Shown: piece after piece, positions 45,003 through 52,648 of the stretch | Layout of the letters: every line of letters starts with the position of its first letter | Position numbering within the stretch: the first letter of the stretch is position 1 | Source: CABZJG01 sp902512685 | GTDB taxonomy: Bacteria > Pseudomonadota > Alphaproteobacteria > Rhodobacterales > Rhodobacteraceae | Length of the DNA stretch: 64,000 bases | Direction of reading: 5' to 3' | Assembly (NCBI GenBank): GCA_051201605.1 | Contig: CP179201.1 | Location: 496,001 to 560,000 of the forward strand | The notes under the pieces: model-generated | Seen by the model: only the letters and a program-made list of their open reading frames with translations | The model's database searches: none | What the model was told of the DNA's origin: nothing | Made by a program: the position numbers and the translations under genes

Positions 45003-45230
45003 CGTTTTCTCCACTCTTTCAACGAAGGCCAACCCTTCGCCTTGTACTGAGTGGCGCCCGGTATTTCCGGGCGAAATCAAAGGTGCGAACACTACTGCTC
45101 AATGTCGCGCTGAAGTCCAGTTGTTTCTGGAAATGGCGGAGAACGGCCATTGGTGCAACGCGCAGAAAAGGTCTGTTGTGAGCCCATTTCGACAAATGCT
45201 GCAACAGGAACCAGGGTCGGCAATGAGCCC

Positions 45231-45769
45231 GAACTGTGAATTCGATTTTCGTTCTGCGCTCGCAAACAGAGCAAAGATTGCTGCGATCCCAGATGTGTTT
45301 CATCGGAACGGCGGCATGCGAAGCGGTCATTGGTATTTATTGCGGCGAGAACGAAGTGCTAAAGGATCACCAAGGCCTTGATTGATGCTCTGTTTTGTCC
45401 TCTGCTAAAGTCATCGCGTGGATCATATGTCTCTTCATCTCCCGACGTCGGCTTGCATGCTGTCTGCCGTCAGCTCTTATGTGTCTAAATAGGGTCATTT
45501 GCTAAGAGAGGGTTTGTTGCTGCTCGTAACCACTGAGGAGTGGACGATTAGAAAGACACCGTCGATCTAGCCTTGTAGGCCTCAGGCTTTGACCAGGTCC
45601 ATTTTTGCCCACAAGCCAAGACTGCTCAGTGGCAACGGCTCAACTGAAGTCTCTACCGACTTGGGTAAATAGTTGCGGAGTAAAGGTATGAGACACAGCT
45701 GGGGTGCGCCTCATTCTCTGCAGACCCATAAGCCCTTGCACAGCAAGTCGGAAGTAATGCGAGAAGCTA
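45231..45769. other. Non-coding DNA right of copy C
   Basis: No credible gene over about 540 bp. Fragments such as ACTGCTCAGTGGCAACGGCT near 45628 suggest degraded transposon DNA leading into the IS5 remnant, but I cannot define its start. Confidence 0.4.
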
Positions 45770-45970
45770 GAGAGGTACGACGAGCGCCGATACAAACGGC
45801 GCAATCAGATCGAAATCATGTTCGGCATGCTCAAGGATTGGTAGCGTGTGGCAACCCGGTATGCTTGTTGCCCCTAGGCCTTCTTCATACCAATTGGAAT
45901 TGCTGCCCTCTTCATTTACTTGCGTCCACGGGCAGGATTAGCAATCTTGCAATATGATATTGGCTTTTGA
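45770..45970 (+). pseudogene. IS5-family transposase C-terminal remnant
   Basis: One frame reads ERYDERRYKRRNQIEIMFGMLKDW, stop, RVATRYACCP, stop, AFFIPIGIAALFIYL, the end of a DDE transposase of the IS5 type (catalytic Glu in the IEIMFGMLKDW helix) with two in-frame stops. No 5' part is recognised. (The first block is quoted in two parts in databases; only its key residues matter.). Confidence 0.7.
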
Positions 45971-46034
45971 GTGGACCTGTCGCGGAATTGTGCCGCTCCT
46001 TTAACCGCATATTATGCACTAAAGGAGAATACAC

Positions 46035-46310
46035 ATGGGAAACAAACCAACAGCAGAATTTAGACAGGAAGTTGTGCGCGTAGCATTAACAAGTGGGCTT
46101 AGCCGTAAGCAGGTCGCATCGGACTTTGGGATTGGTTTTTCGACACTGAGCCGCTGGATCAAAGAAGAACGCGATACAGTTTCTACGCCTGAGCCACAAA
46201 TTGATTTGATTCACGAAAACGAACGGCTGCGAAAAGAAGTCCGCATGCTTCGTGAGGAGAGGGAAATATTAAAAAAGGCAACACAGTTCTTCGCGAAGCA
46301 AAAACCGTGA
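46035..46310 (+). CDS. IS3-family transposase OrfA
   Basis: 91 aa: helix-turn-helix (VVRVALTSGLSRKQVASDF, then STLSRWIKEE) and a leucine-zipper-like NERLRKEVRMLREEREILKK. It binds the IS ends. Near its end, A-AAA-AAG at 46271-46277 fits the -1 frameshift signal that fuses OrfA to OrfB. GGAG precedes the ATG. Confidence 0.92.
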   Translation: MGNKPTAEFRQEVVRVALTSGLSRKQVASDFGIGFSTLSRWIKEERDTVSTPEPQIDLIHENERLRKEVRMLREEREILKKATQFFAKQKP

Positions 46311-47164
46311 GGTTTAAGTTTATCGAAGAACACCGTGGCACGCTTCCAATCAATCGTCTGTGTCATATTATGAATGTCAGTGCACGTGGTTACCGCGCCT
46401 ATCGCACACGACCAATGAGCCAAAGTCAGAGAACGGATATGGTTTTATTGGCTCATATTCGGGATCAATTCGCCCTAAGTCACAATAGTTATGGGCGCGT
46501 CAGAATGACCGAAGAGCTGAAAGAGTTAGGTCTGCAGGTCGGCCACCGCCGTGTAGGAAGATTGATGCGCCAGAACGCCATATCCGTTATCAGAACCCGT
46601 AAACATAAGGTCACAACGGATAATAATCACAAGTTTAATATTGCGCCAAATCTGCTGGATCGTGATTTTACTACCGATAAGCCTAATCAAAAATGGGTGG
46701 TTGATATTAGCTATATATGGACACGTGAAGGATGGCTATACTTGGCTGCTGTACTTGATTTACATTCAAGGCGCATCATCGGTTGGTCGGTCAGTAATCG
46801 GATGAAGAAGGATCTGGCAATACGTGCGTTAGACATGGCGGTTGCTTTGCGGCGTCCTCCTAAGGATTGCATACATCACAGTGATCGTGGAAGCCAATAT
46901 TGCTCACATGAATACCAGGCTCGGCTTCGCAAACACGGATTTAAAATATCAATGTCAGGAAAGGGTAATTGCTATGACAATGCAGCAATGGAAACATTCT
47001 TCAAAACTATCAAGGCTGAACTGATATGGCGAAATACTTGGCACACACGCCGTGCTGCTGAACTGGCTATCTTCAAATATATCAATGGCTTTTATAACCC
47101 ACGCCGCAGACATTCTGCATTAGGCTGGAAAAGCCCCTTGGCTTTCGAACGGATAGCCGCTTAA
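46307..47164 (+). CDS. IS3-family transposase OrfB (DDE domain)
   Basis: 285 aa, starting at a GTG overlapping the orfA stop, although the active product is probably the -1 frameshift OrfAB fusion. DDE residues: D in VVDISYIWT, D in HHSDRGSQY and E in NAAMETFFKTIKAE. The HTH_21 domain is at the N terminus. It appears full length and intact, so this IS may be active. Confidence 0.93.
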   Translation: MRFKFIEEHRGTLPINRLCHIMNVSARGYRAYRTRPMSQSQRTDMVLLAHIRDQFALSHNSYGRVRMTEELKELGLQVGHRRVGRLMRQNAISVIRTRKHKVTTDNNHKFNIAPNLLDRDFTTDKPNQKWVVDISYIWTREGWLYLAAVLDLHSRRIIGWSVSNRMKKDLAIRALDMAVALRRPPKDCIHHSDRGSQYCSHEYQARLRKHGFKISMSGKGNCYDNAAMETFFKTIKAELIWRNTWHTRRAAELAIFKYINGFYNPRRRHSALGWKSPLAFERIAA

Positions 47165-48828
47165 GTGAGAACTCGGAGCGGCACTAAAGCGGGACAGGTC
47201 CAAAGCGCTCGATAGCCGCGCTTGTGCCCTTCGAGTGGGGTGAATTCACCAAGCCGGTTGGCGATTTCCTGATCTGGTACCAATAGGTCAATTGATTTGT
47301 CTTTCACCGACAGGCGGATGCGATCGCCGTTTCGAACAGCCGCCAATGGCCCGCCCGCACCTGCCTCGGGAGAAATATGCAGAACGATTGTGCCAAAGGC
47401 GGTGCCCGACATCCGCGCGTCCGAAATGCGCACCATGTCTTTCACACCAGTCCGCGCCAGTTTTTTGGGGATCGGTAAATATCCGGCTTCGGGCATGCCA
47501 GCGGCGATTGGGCCCGCGCCTTTCAGCACCATGATGTCACCCGCTTCGATATCTAGGTCAGGGTCATCAACGCGCTTGGCAAGGTCTTCCAGACCCTCGA
47601 AAACGATGGCGCGACCTTCGGTTTCAAAAAGAGCCGGTGTTGCTGCCGCGCGTTTGAAAATCGCACCATCCGGGGCGATGTTGCCTTTGAGCGAGATCAA
47701 CCCGCCTTGATCCGAGACAGGTTTGTCAAATTCTCGGATCACCCGGCGATCGACCCATTCCATTTCCGGTTCCAGTCGATCCCCCAGAACCTGACCGGTC
47801 ACATCGACCGTATCAAGATGCAGCAGATGGCGGATTTCACGCAAGATTGCGCCCACTCCCCCGGCTGCAAAGAAGTCTTCCATATAACCGTCGCCTACTG
47901 GTTTCAGATCGACCAGTACCGGGGTTTCATCCGAAATCTGGTTCAGACGCGCGTTCGGAATTCGAATGCCCAACCGCCCGGCCACCGCCGTCAGATGCAC
48001 AATCGCATTGGTCGAGCCACTGACAGCCATCAAAACCCGAAATGCGTTCTCGACAGATTTCTCAGTTATGATCTCACTGGGGAGGCGGGGATTGGCAATC
48101 AGATCGACCGCCGTTTTGCCGCTGAATTCCGCTGCGACCAACCGGTCGGAATGTACCGCCGGGATCGCAGCACTTCCGGGCAATGACATGCCAAGTGTTT
48201 CGGCAATACAGGCCATCGTGCTGGCCGTCCCCATAACGGCACAAGTGCCCGCAGTCGTAGCCAAACGCCCTTCAACAAGATCAATTTCGGCGCGCTCGAC
48301 CTCGCCTGCGCGGTATTTCCCCCAAAACCGGCGGCAATCTGTGCAGGCACCAAGCCGCTCGCCCCTGTGGCGACCTGTCATCATGGGCCCTGTAACCAGT
48401 TGCACCGCTGGAATGTTTGCCGATGCGGCACCCATCAATTGCGCGGGCACCGTTTTGTCACAGCCACCGATGAGCACAACAGCATCCATCGGCTGCGCGC
48501 GCACCATTTCCTCGGTGTCCATGGACATCAGGTTGCGATAGACCATGCTGGTGGGGTTAAGGAAGACCTCACCAAGGGATGTTGTGGGAAAGGGTCTTGG
48601 CAATGCGCCCGCCGCCAGAACACCCCGCGAAACTGCTTCGACAAGCTCGGGCATTGTGCGATGGCAGTTGTTGAAACCTGATCCAGTTTCGGCGATGCCG
48701 ACAATCGGCTTGCGCAGCATTTCCTTTGACAAGCCCATGGACCGCGCAAAGGACGAGCGCAGGTATTCGGCAAAATCCTTATCGCCGTAATTGGTCAATC
48801 CGCCGCGAATGCCGTGTTCTTCACTCAT
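47161..48828 (-). CDS. IlvD/Edd-family dehydratase, 3' end replaced by IS sequence
   Basis: 555 residues of a [Fe-S] sugar-acid/dihydroxy-acid dehydratase. Cluster Cys residues are in SGFNNCHRT near 55, IGGCDKT near 123 and TAGTCAVMGTA near 195; DARMSGTAFGTIVLH near 475 is the signature. The last 14 residues (from LWTCPALVPL) are translated from the inverted repeat of the adjacent IS3 element; relatives continue RGY.ALY..HV.QA..GCDFDFL. About 20 native residues are lost, so activity is uncertain. It overlaps the downstream-acting dehydrogenase gene by ATGA. Substrate is probably an aldonic acid such as arabonate or xylonate. Confidence 0.85.
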   Translation of the reverse strand: MSEEHGIRGGLTNYGDKDFAEYLRSSFARSMGLSKEMLRKPIVGIAETGSGFNNCHRTMPELVEAVSRGVLAAGALPRPFPTTSLGEVFLNPTSMVYRNLMSMDTEEMVRAQPMDAVVLIGGCDKTVPAQLMGAASANIPAVQLVTGPMMTGRHRGERLGACTDCRRFWGKYRAGEVERAEIDLVEGRLATTAGTCAVMGTASTMACIAETLGMSLPGSAAIPAVHSDRLVAAEFSGKTAVDLIANPRLPSEIITEKSVENAFRVLMAVSGSTNAIVHLTAVAGRLGIRIPNARLNQISDETPVLVDLKPVGDGYMEDFFAAGGVGAILREIRHLLHLDTVDVTGQVLGDRLEPEMEWVDRRVIREFDKPVSDQGGLISLKGNIAPDGAIFKRAAATPALFETEGRAIVFEGLEDLAKRVDDPDLDIEAGDIMVLKGAGPIAAGMPEAGYLPIPKKLARTGVKDMVRISDARMSGTAFGTIVLHISPEAGAGGPLAAVRNGDRIRLSVKDKSIDLLVPDQEIANRLGEFTPLEGHKRGYRALWTCPALVPLRVLT

Positions 48829-49730
48829 GCCTTGTCCTCCTTGAATGTGGTCGCGCGAAAATCCGTACCGAGCAAACGCTCAAACACCAGGATCATGCCA
48901 CCTTTGTCCTTGTCGCCATGGCCTTCCAACAGGGCCTGCTGATAGGTTGCCGTCGCCGCGGCCAAAACTGGTGTGGGGATGTTGTGGCGTGCAGAAATCT
49001 CTGCGCCGCTGATCAGGTCTTTGTAGGCAGCCTGCATGGGGTAACCGTTGCTGAAATCGCCTTGTAGGATATTTGGAACGAAAAACTCCGAGGCATAGCT
49101 CCGGCCGGTTCCGGAATTCACCACCTCTGCAACTTGCTCGGGATCAATCCCCAATTTAACTGACAGAGGCAGAATCTCCGCGAGGGCCGCCGCGTTGATA
49201 TCAAACAACAGCTGATTGATCAGCTTGGTCAGCTGCCCTGCACCCGCATCGCCCATGTGCAGAATCTTGGATGCCATAGTGGAGAGCGCTCCCTGAACCT
49301 CTGCCAGATCGCTTGCGTCACCACCAACCATCATAGTCAGAGAACCGTCCTCGGCTCGCTTTTGCATGCCGGAAACCGGCGCGTCAAGAAATCGCAGGCC
49401 AGCAGTCTGTAGGCGGTCCCTGATTTCCAGCGTTGCGCCATATTCAATGGTGCTGGTGTCAACAACGAGCGTGCTTGGTTTCAAGTGTTGCGCAAATCCT
49501 GAATTTGAATCGAACAGCGCACTATCGACGATCTTTGCAGCAGGAAGGCATGTAATCAGGACATCGACATCGGTAAACTGGTCGGGCGCCTCCGCACCTT
49601 TGGCACCACTTCGCTCGACATTAGCAACGGCACTTGTGTTCCGATCATAGACCAGCACATCGTGTTCCTGTGCCAGGTTCATCGCCATTGGCGCCCCCAT
49701 CTGCCCCAAGCCTAAAAACCCAAATTTCAT
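48825..49730 (-). CDS. Beta-hydroxyacid dehydrogenase (3-hydroxyisobutyrate/tartronate-semialdehyde type)
   Basis: 301 aa. Rossmann start MKFGFLGLGQMGAPMAMNL, substrate loop DAPVSGMQKRAEDGSL near residue 118 and the catalytic Lys helix GAGQLTKLINQLL near 167. I take the ATG at 49730, which puts the Rossmann strand at the N terminus; two upstream ATGs are in frame. First gene of a two-gene operon with the dehydratase; together they suggest breakdown of a sugar acid. Confidence 0.87.
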   Translation of the reverse strand: MKFGFLGLGQMGAPMAMNLAQEHDVLVYDRNTSAVANVERSGAKGAEAPDQFTDVDVLITCLPAAKIVDSALFDSNSGFAQHLKPSTLVVDTSTIEYGATLEIRDRLQTAGLRFLDAPVSGMQKRAEDGSLTMMVGGDASDLAEVQGALSTMASKILHMGDAGAGQLTKLINQLLFDINAAALAEILPLSVKLGIDPEQVAEVVNSGTGRSYASEFFVPNILQGDFSNGYPMQAAYKDLISGAEISARHNIPTPVLAAATATYQQALLEGHGDKDKGGMILVFERLLGTDFRATTFKEDKA

Positions 49731-50248
49731 CGACAGTGCCTCGCTTTTCATAACGTGTCTGGACGCTATCATCGCGGTTGACCTAACAAGGCATTCCGAT
49801 TGGTGATCCCCCCATTCGACTCTTGCGGGTTCACATGCGGGAATTCTTTGTCATTGGGCGTCGGCCTGAATCGGGCGCCAATTCGACGAGGCTCATACGA
49901 TCGAGTTTGTGGCAACTAATCTCTTTAGAACGAAAGATTGGTTATTGCTCGCCAAGGGAAGTCAAAATCCATGATGTAGCAAAGTAAGGGAATTCGAGGC
50001 CGCACCAGATCGCACGACCAAAGTTGCATAGAACTTGCGGGTGGCTTTCGAACGCCTTCTAAATTAACGACTGATTTTCCCGCGAACTGTGAGTTCATGC
50101 ATCTTGCAGCGAAAGGTCATTCTGAGATCCGGTGCCGTTGACCAGTTTGAACCACCGCTTTGGTGAAATTTGCGGCGCTGCCAAAAAAGCACCGCTGCAA
50201 CTGCGAACAAATGCTGAGTCAACAATAGCTGCGGCTGCACAAGTCCGG
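49731..50248. other. Intergenic region without recognised genes
   Basis: About 520 bp upstream of the dehydrogenase with no coding signal I trust. It must contain that operon's promoter. No regulator gene is present. Confidence 0.4.
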
Positions 50249-50307
50249 TTTGTCCGCATAGTTGCCTTTCGCTGTACGCTATACGAAGGTCAGCAAGGCG
50301 GGACAAA
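50249..50307. repeat. Interspersed palindromic repeat R3
   Basis: Best-preserved copy: TTTGTCCGCATAGTTGCC, TTTCGCTGTACGC, CGAAGGTCAGCAAGGCGGGACAAA. Outer arms TTTGTCC(C)GC / GCGGGACAAA are inverted. It ends about 57 bases before the exporter start. Confidence 0.8.
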
Positions 50308-50364
50308 CCTGTCGATTGCCAAATATCCTTGGACACTAAGCCAATAGTGTGGCAGCTCTATTTT

Positions 50365-51291
50365 ATGACGACGACATCGATACAAACTCGGCCCGCTATA
50401 CCTCATGCCGTTGCTGTTCTTGGGATTGTTTTCGCATCAATCTGTTTTGGACTGGTGCCTTATTTCAGCCGCGGGCTGACTGAGCAGGGCTTCGCACCTT
50501 ATGCAGTTGCATTCTATCGCTACTTTGTTGCAGCAATTACGCTGCTTCCTGTTCTCATCATCCACAGAAAAGCATGGCGAGAGATAACTTGGGGGATTTC
50601 CGCCGGAGTTGTGATGGGATTTGGATGGATTGGGTACGTGACTGCGTTGGCGAAACTGCCTGCGTCGACTGTGGGTGTACTCTACATGACCTATCCGGTG
50701 TTCACTATTCTCATAGCTTGGGCTTTGTTTGCCGATGCCCCAACGCGGCGCGCTTTGTTCGCCTCCGGTCTAATTGTACTGGCGGCAATCATTGCGGGAT
50801 CTCCAGCCTCTGTACCCATTGAGTACCTACCTACGTTGCTGATCTCCCTCTTAGCTCCATTCGGGTTTGGTTTCGGGATTTGTGTACTAGTGCACAGGTT
50901 ATCCCGGATTGCACCACTCGCACGCATGGCTTCGGTTTCACTAGGATCTATCCTTGGTCTTGCACCGCTTGTTTTGAGTTCCGAAATTTCTGATTTGCTC
51001 CCGAGGGAACGGTCCGACTGGCTGTTGATTGTTGGAATTGGGCTTGTCACAGCGCTGGTTCCGCAACTCATATACACAGTTTGCTCGCCAGTGATTGGTG
51101 CATCCCAAACTGCGGTGGTCGGCAGCATAGAATTACCCACCATGTTTGCTGTCGGCCTGCTTGCTTTTGGCGAAGCGGTCACAGCGCATCAAGCCATAGC
51201 CTGTGCCTTTATACTGGGCGCAATCGCTATCCCGAGAAGCCGAAAAACGCGTACCGTTTCGACGGTACTCACCAAAAGTCCAAAACGGTAA
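50365..51291 (+). CDS. DMT-superfamily (EamA) transporter
   Basis: 308 aa with ten hydrophobic helices in two repeats. GLVPYFSRGLTEQGFAPYAVAFYRY in the first repeat and SQTAVVGSIELPTMFAVGLLAFGEAVTAHQ in the second are EamA-type. The start at 50365 is chosen because it directly precedes the first helix; a start at 50329 would put residues in the repeat-derived leader. Stop at 51291 is four bases before element fragment D. Substrate unknown. Confidence 0.83.
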   Translation: MTTTSIQTRPAIPHAVAVLGIVFASICFGLVPYFSRGLTEQGFAPYAVAFYRYFVAAITLLPVLIIHRKAWREITWGISAGVVMGFGWIGYVTALAKLPASTVGVLYMTYPVFTILIAWALFADAPTRRALFASGLIVLAAIIAGSPASVPIEYLPTLLISLLAPFGFGFGICVLVHRLSRIAPLARMASVSLGSILGLAPLVLSSEISDLLPRERSDWLLIVGIGLVTALVPQLIYTVCSPVIGASQTAVVGSIELPTMFAVGLLAFGEAVTAHQAIACAFILGAIAIPRSRKTRTVSTVLTKSPKR

Positions 51292-51294
51292 CTC

Positions 51295-51713
51295 TGGGCT
51301 CCAAGCCGCCATTGGCTGCGCTCTTCATCAATGACTGCAATTGGTGCAAGTGGACTTCGCGGCGGTCGATCTTGTCGATTGGGAAGTCATGCTTTCGGGA
51401 CGAAATGAGGCTTCCCTTTTCTTTGGTTTTCTTGCCCTGTTCCGGAATTAATTTTCCCTGTTCTTTAATTAACAGGGAAACGGCCTGTAAGGCGCTGTTA
51501 TTGTGGTACGATTCAGAACCAAATCAGCAGAAAACGGCCAATATCGACCCAAAGCGCACGTTTTTCCCTGTAAATTCCCTGTTAACAGGGAAAATGCGGT
51601 GAGACTGGCTAGCTCGAGACTGTCTGCACTGCCAAACACTTCCCTGATTTCTGGCTCTTCTGGTTTGCTCTGTTATTGTCGCGCGTTTCCCGCCGCTTGG
51701 CGTACCGCGGTGT
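51295..51713 (+). repeat. Element left end, fragment D
   Basis: The whole iteron arm and the first ~100 bases of the common left end, in the orientation of copies A-C, ending in CCGCGGTGT. At that point the sequence switches to recombinase coding DNA in opposite orientation. The five bases GGTGT are present in both parents at the switch, so the joint looks like a microhomology event. Confidence 0.78.
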
Positions 51714-51966
51714 CGAGCTGAAACTGCATCTTGGTGATCCCCCGCCGGAGATCGACGAAACGCTGGTGCAGAACATTGTAAAGGGGCGCCGCTGGTTGGC
51801 GATGGTTATTGATGGCAAATCGTTCTCAGAAATCGCACAGGTCGAGAACGTATCAACACGCCGCGTCCAGGACATCGCCAATCTCGCACTGATCGCACCC
51901 GATATTCTAGATGCCATCACGCTTGGCGAAAAGTCCGATGGTCTCTCCACCGATTACCAATTTTAA
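51712..51966 (+). pseudogene. Inverted C-terminal recombinase fragment (with new stop)
   Basis: From VELKLHLGDPPPEIDETLVQ to GLSTDY it matches the last quarter of the recombinase but on the plus strand. Then the reading frame changes from DYLIKTRF to DYQF-stop, because CCTGATTAAG has become CCAATTTTAAG. The same change is present in fragment E, so D' and E share an ancestor distinct from copies A-C. Confidence 0.75.
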
Positions 51967-52513
51967 GACCCGCTTCTCCGCCATCTGGTCAGAACAGCGC
52001 GCGCAATTCTCCGCGCTCTGACAGCGACTCTCCCCAAACTCGTACCGCCAGAATCGCAAACAGAGACTTCGCCCAAAAACGACCCAGAAAGCGTTCACGA
52101 TCGCGTCTCACTCCACACCGCGGTACGCCAAGCGGCGGGAAACGCGCGACAATAACAGAGCAAACCAGAAGAGCCAGAAATCAGGGAAGTGTTTGGCAGT
52201 GCAGACAGTCTCGAGCTAGCCAGTCTCACCGCATTTTCCCTGTTAACAGGGAATTTACAGGGAAAAACGTGCGCTTTGGGTCGATATTGGCCGTTTTCTG
52301 CTGATTTGGTTCTGAATCGTACCACAATAACAGCGCCTTACAGGCCGTTTCCCTGTTAATTAAAAAACAGGGAAAATTAATTCCGGAACAGGGAAAGAAA
52401 GCCAAAGAACAGGGAAGCCTCATTTCGCCCCGAAAGCATGACTTCTCAATCGACAAGATCAACCGCCGCGAAGTCCACTTGCACCAATTGCAGTCATTGA
52501 TGAAGAGCGCAGC
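51967..52513 (-). repeat. Element left end in reverse, fragment D'
   Basis: Downstream of the fragment comes the common left end and iteron arm inverted, breaking off at GAGCGCAGC (52513), so the outermost ~25 bases are lost. D and D' form an inverted repeat with arms of about 390-420 bp around a ~400-bp centre. The sequence has TTAATTAAAAAACAGGG where A-C have TTAATTAACAGGG. Confidence 0.76.
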
Positions 52514-52648
52514 CGCATCAAGACCAACGGCGTATTGTTGAACAGTCGAACTACAAAGATCGGTACGATCCTGCTCACCAGTTCAGATATCCATATTCCT
52601 GATAGAAAAAATACCAGTCGTAGGCTAACATTCGAACTGGACTAATCA

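Larger units (their letters stand above)
42189..45230 (-). mobile_element. Serine-recombinase element, copy C
   Basis: Complete form: left iteron arm, recombinase, DUF2924, DUF3489 and right end. It carries the 44-bp right extension shared with copy A, ending in a second TGAGCCC. The recombinase differs from A and B at a dozen or so residues, so it is an older or separately acquired copy. It has replaced the 3' part of dctP. Confidence 0.75.
45972..47202 (+). mobile_element. Intact IS3-family insertion sequence
   Basis: About 1231 bp bounded by imperfect inverted repeats starting TGGACCTGTC and both containing GTGCCGCTCC. It has orfA and orfB in -1 phase with a slippery A-AAA-AAG. Flanking three-base words are GAG and AAG, so no clean target duplication; the insertion may have been followed by recombination. 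The right end lies inside the 3' end of the dehydratase gene. Confidence 0.85.

Noticed and set aside
45972..47202. Target-site duplication of the IS3 element
   Set aside because: Flanking words GAG and AAG do not match, so no duplication can be claimed.
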